A stretch of DNA of 64,000 bases. Origin: Tridacna crocea. Taxonomy: Eukaryota > Mollusca > Bivalvia > Cardiida > Cardiidae. This document shows positions 62,335-64,000 of the stretch, in pieces. Location of the stretch: the NCBI GenBank assembly GCA_943736015.1, contig OX031064.1:38119361-38183360 (forward strand), in the 5' to 3' direction. The position numbers and the translations under genes are program-made. Under the pieces are notes generated by a model. It searched no databases. It was not told where the DNA came from and was given only the letters and a program-made list of their open reading frames with translations. The first letter of the stretch is position 1; every line of letters starts with the position of its first letter.

Positions 62335-62563
62335 TTAAGTCCTTACCAAATGACAAAATTTTGGACATGTCCAACCTGAAAGAATTTGTAGACAACAACA
62401 GAGAGAAGAATTGAAATGAATTTTGTTTGTGGGCGGTTGGGAAACATTGTAGGAAAAGGAGAAAATGCTGGTAACCAGCATTTTCTCCTTTTCCCACAAT
62501 GATTTCACATTTAGACTTCATTTTCAAGGTTGTTAAAACCTAGAATTGTATGACAAACGACTA
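62335..62563 (-). mobile_element. piggyBac-type MITE, family A
   Basis: TTAAGTCCTTACCAAATGAC to GTATGACAAACGACTAAG; hairpin perfect though the flanks are decayed. Confidence 0.87.
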
Positions 62564-62893
62564 AGGGGTACCGGTAATAGAAGCATTGTTAGACTTAGGT
62601 CTACGTCATACAATACCCAAACAATACCAAATTTGTCTCACTAGATCAGATAAATATAAACCTATTGTCACCCGGCCATAAGATATGTACAAAGTATTAG
62701 ATTAACTGGATTATAGTCAAGCAATATAAAGATAATCCTAGCTTAGCACAAAGAGATCTAAATGGACAATTTGACAAAAATTTCATAACCATGCCTGTTT
62801 GAACATCATAAAAATTTTGCCTGAGTACTCTGTAATGGCCTGCTTATATATTCAATGAACAATTTGAAGTTATATACCAAACCATAAGCGACA

Positions 62894-63131
62894 TTAACTC
62901 TTTACCACACAATCCCGACTTTTAACGACCCCCAAGGAAGTAACCTTTTGAAAACATTGTGGGAAAAGGAGAAAATGCTGGTAACCAGCATTTTCTCCTT
63001 TTCCCACAATGTTTTCTACCCTACCAAAGACAGAAATCATCAATTGGGTTACATTTGATTTGTCGTCTGCAAAATTTAATGCTTTCAATTTGGACCACTG
63101 TCTAATATTTTGTCGTTTAGTAAAGAGTTAA
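62894..63131 (+). mobile_element. piggyBac-type MITE, family A
   Basis: TTAACTCTTTACCACACAAT to CGTTTAGTAAAGAGTTAA; perfect 64-bp hairpin. Confidence 0.94.
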
Positions 63132-63905
63132 AGGGTCTTATAACAAGAGCACTTCATGTGGCTGCCAACCCTGGGCTGCATGTTACTTATTCAGTGAAGA
63201 TTCCAGTGTGTTGAAAAAGGGGGGAGAACTGTGTCAAAATGTTTGACATTCCTCAGCATTTGAGATATATAGGATCTGAGATTTTGGATAAAAATTTTTA
63301 AACAACAAAGTTCTGTGACTCATGCAAATTCCTGCGTAAATCACATTATGAAAGTAAAGTTCATGTAATAAATATAAAACAGAGACAAAAAAAGTATCAA
63401 CTGGGGAATTTTTATACACTGCTAGACTTTCCTTTCTTCATAGGCCTATGCATTCATGTTGTCAATTGTATGCACACAGACGGATTTCCAATTGGATCGA
63501 TGTGAAAAAAAATTGAAACATTCTATTCTATATCTGGCAATGATGCAGGTTACTAAAAAATATTAGGAATGCTATAAAAATTTTACATCTAGGCTTATAT
63601 TGTTTAAAATGACAAGTTTTGAAGTTACGATGTTATCCTTATTAACAAATTTATGTTAACCTATCCAAAAACTAACTGACATGAAAAATGGATTGCTGCA
63701 AAAAACCTGAAAATCCATGACACACTAAAATGTCATTTTGAGCTGATCAGATTCACTTCAGACTATCTTTTAAGCTTTTTCAATAATTTTAAGCAGTACA
63801 TACAAATTTGTATAATTTTTTTTCTGCTGCAAATCATTGATATGGATTCTACTTTCACACCAGTCAGGAACCATTACTGTCATAACCTCCAATATAAAAT
63901 CTTAC
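63132..63905. other. No gene seen
   Basis: AT-rich, no repeat family recognised; runs up to the exon-like segment at the right edge. Confidence 0.5.
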
Positions 63906-64000
63906 CCCAGATTTTCAGTCCAGGGGTAAGTGTACCCTTGAAATAAGAAGCTAGAGGGAACAATGAAACAAGTCTAGGAAAAATGTTACCGAGCAAGCCT
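63906..64000 (-). CDS. Possible exon of an unidentified gene (runs off the right edge)
   Basis: From the window edge to a good donor (CTGGG|GTAAGA) one frame is open and reads GLLGNIFPRLVSLFPLASYF then KGTLTPGLKIWG, which looks hydrophobic and helical. It matches none of the repeat families here. I do not recognise the protein. It could be chance, because only 95 bases are visible. Confidence 0.35.

Overview
Eukaryotic intron-rich DNA, almost certainly from a mollusc and most likely a bivalve. The exons are short with GT/AG borders, the introns are AT-rich, and the dispersed repeats (pearl-like tandem-repeat element, tRNA-derived SINEs, many MITEs) are of types known from bivalves. The species cannot be named from the sequence.

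Main gene: the left 37 kb carries 13 consecutive coding exons on the minus strand (37,333 down to 298) whose reading phases all join. They encode about 1,583 residues of a mollusc KNDC1 (very-KIND) protein: the second half of KIND domain 1, a charged linker, a full KIND domain 2, a long low-complexity linker, and a conserved block leading into a coiled coil. The N-terminal half of KIND1 and the C-terminal RasGEF part are not seen; the RasGEF part must lie beyond the left edge. A 14.3 kb intron separates the first two visible exons.

Right part (37-64 kb): mostly intergenic or intronic. It has a well-folded tRNA-Thr(CGT) gene (38,983-39,053, minus) and three weaker minus-strand exon-like segments (63.9, 55.4 and 50.4 kb) that may be the 3' end of an unidentified upstream gene.

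Mobile DNA dominates. About 60 copies of piggyBac-type MITEs (TTAA target duplication, ends starting CCCTTT or CCMATT, about 230 bp) fill the window at about one per kb. They fall into families A, B, C and a B/C chimera D. All share a near-perfect central hairpin of about 64 bp. Orientation used below: for family A, '+' has the GAGAAAGAAGCC half on the left and '-' has the half with GGTCCAAATTGAAAGC on the left; for family B, '+' starts with the ACTCCATAGATACTC end; for family C, '+' starts with the ACAAGCCC end. Copies sit inside one another at TTAA sites and share TTAA borders. Other elements: a hAT-like element with perfect 8-bp target duplications, three MULE-like elements with 9-bp duplications, a CACTA-like 2.8 kb element, a pearl-like element with nine 167-bp repeats, several other TIR/foldback elements, SINE pieces, and a 511-bp TRIM (miniature LTR element) whose LTRs contain a tRNA-like Pol III promoter block and which has a tRNA-Pro primer-binding site.

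Most interesting: the TRIM with tRNA-like LTRs, and the MITE hairpin whose two arms differ between families in matched pairs.
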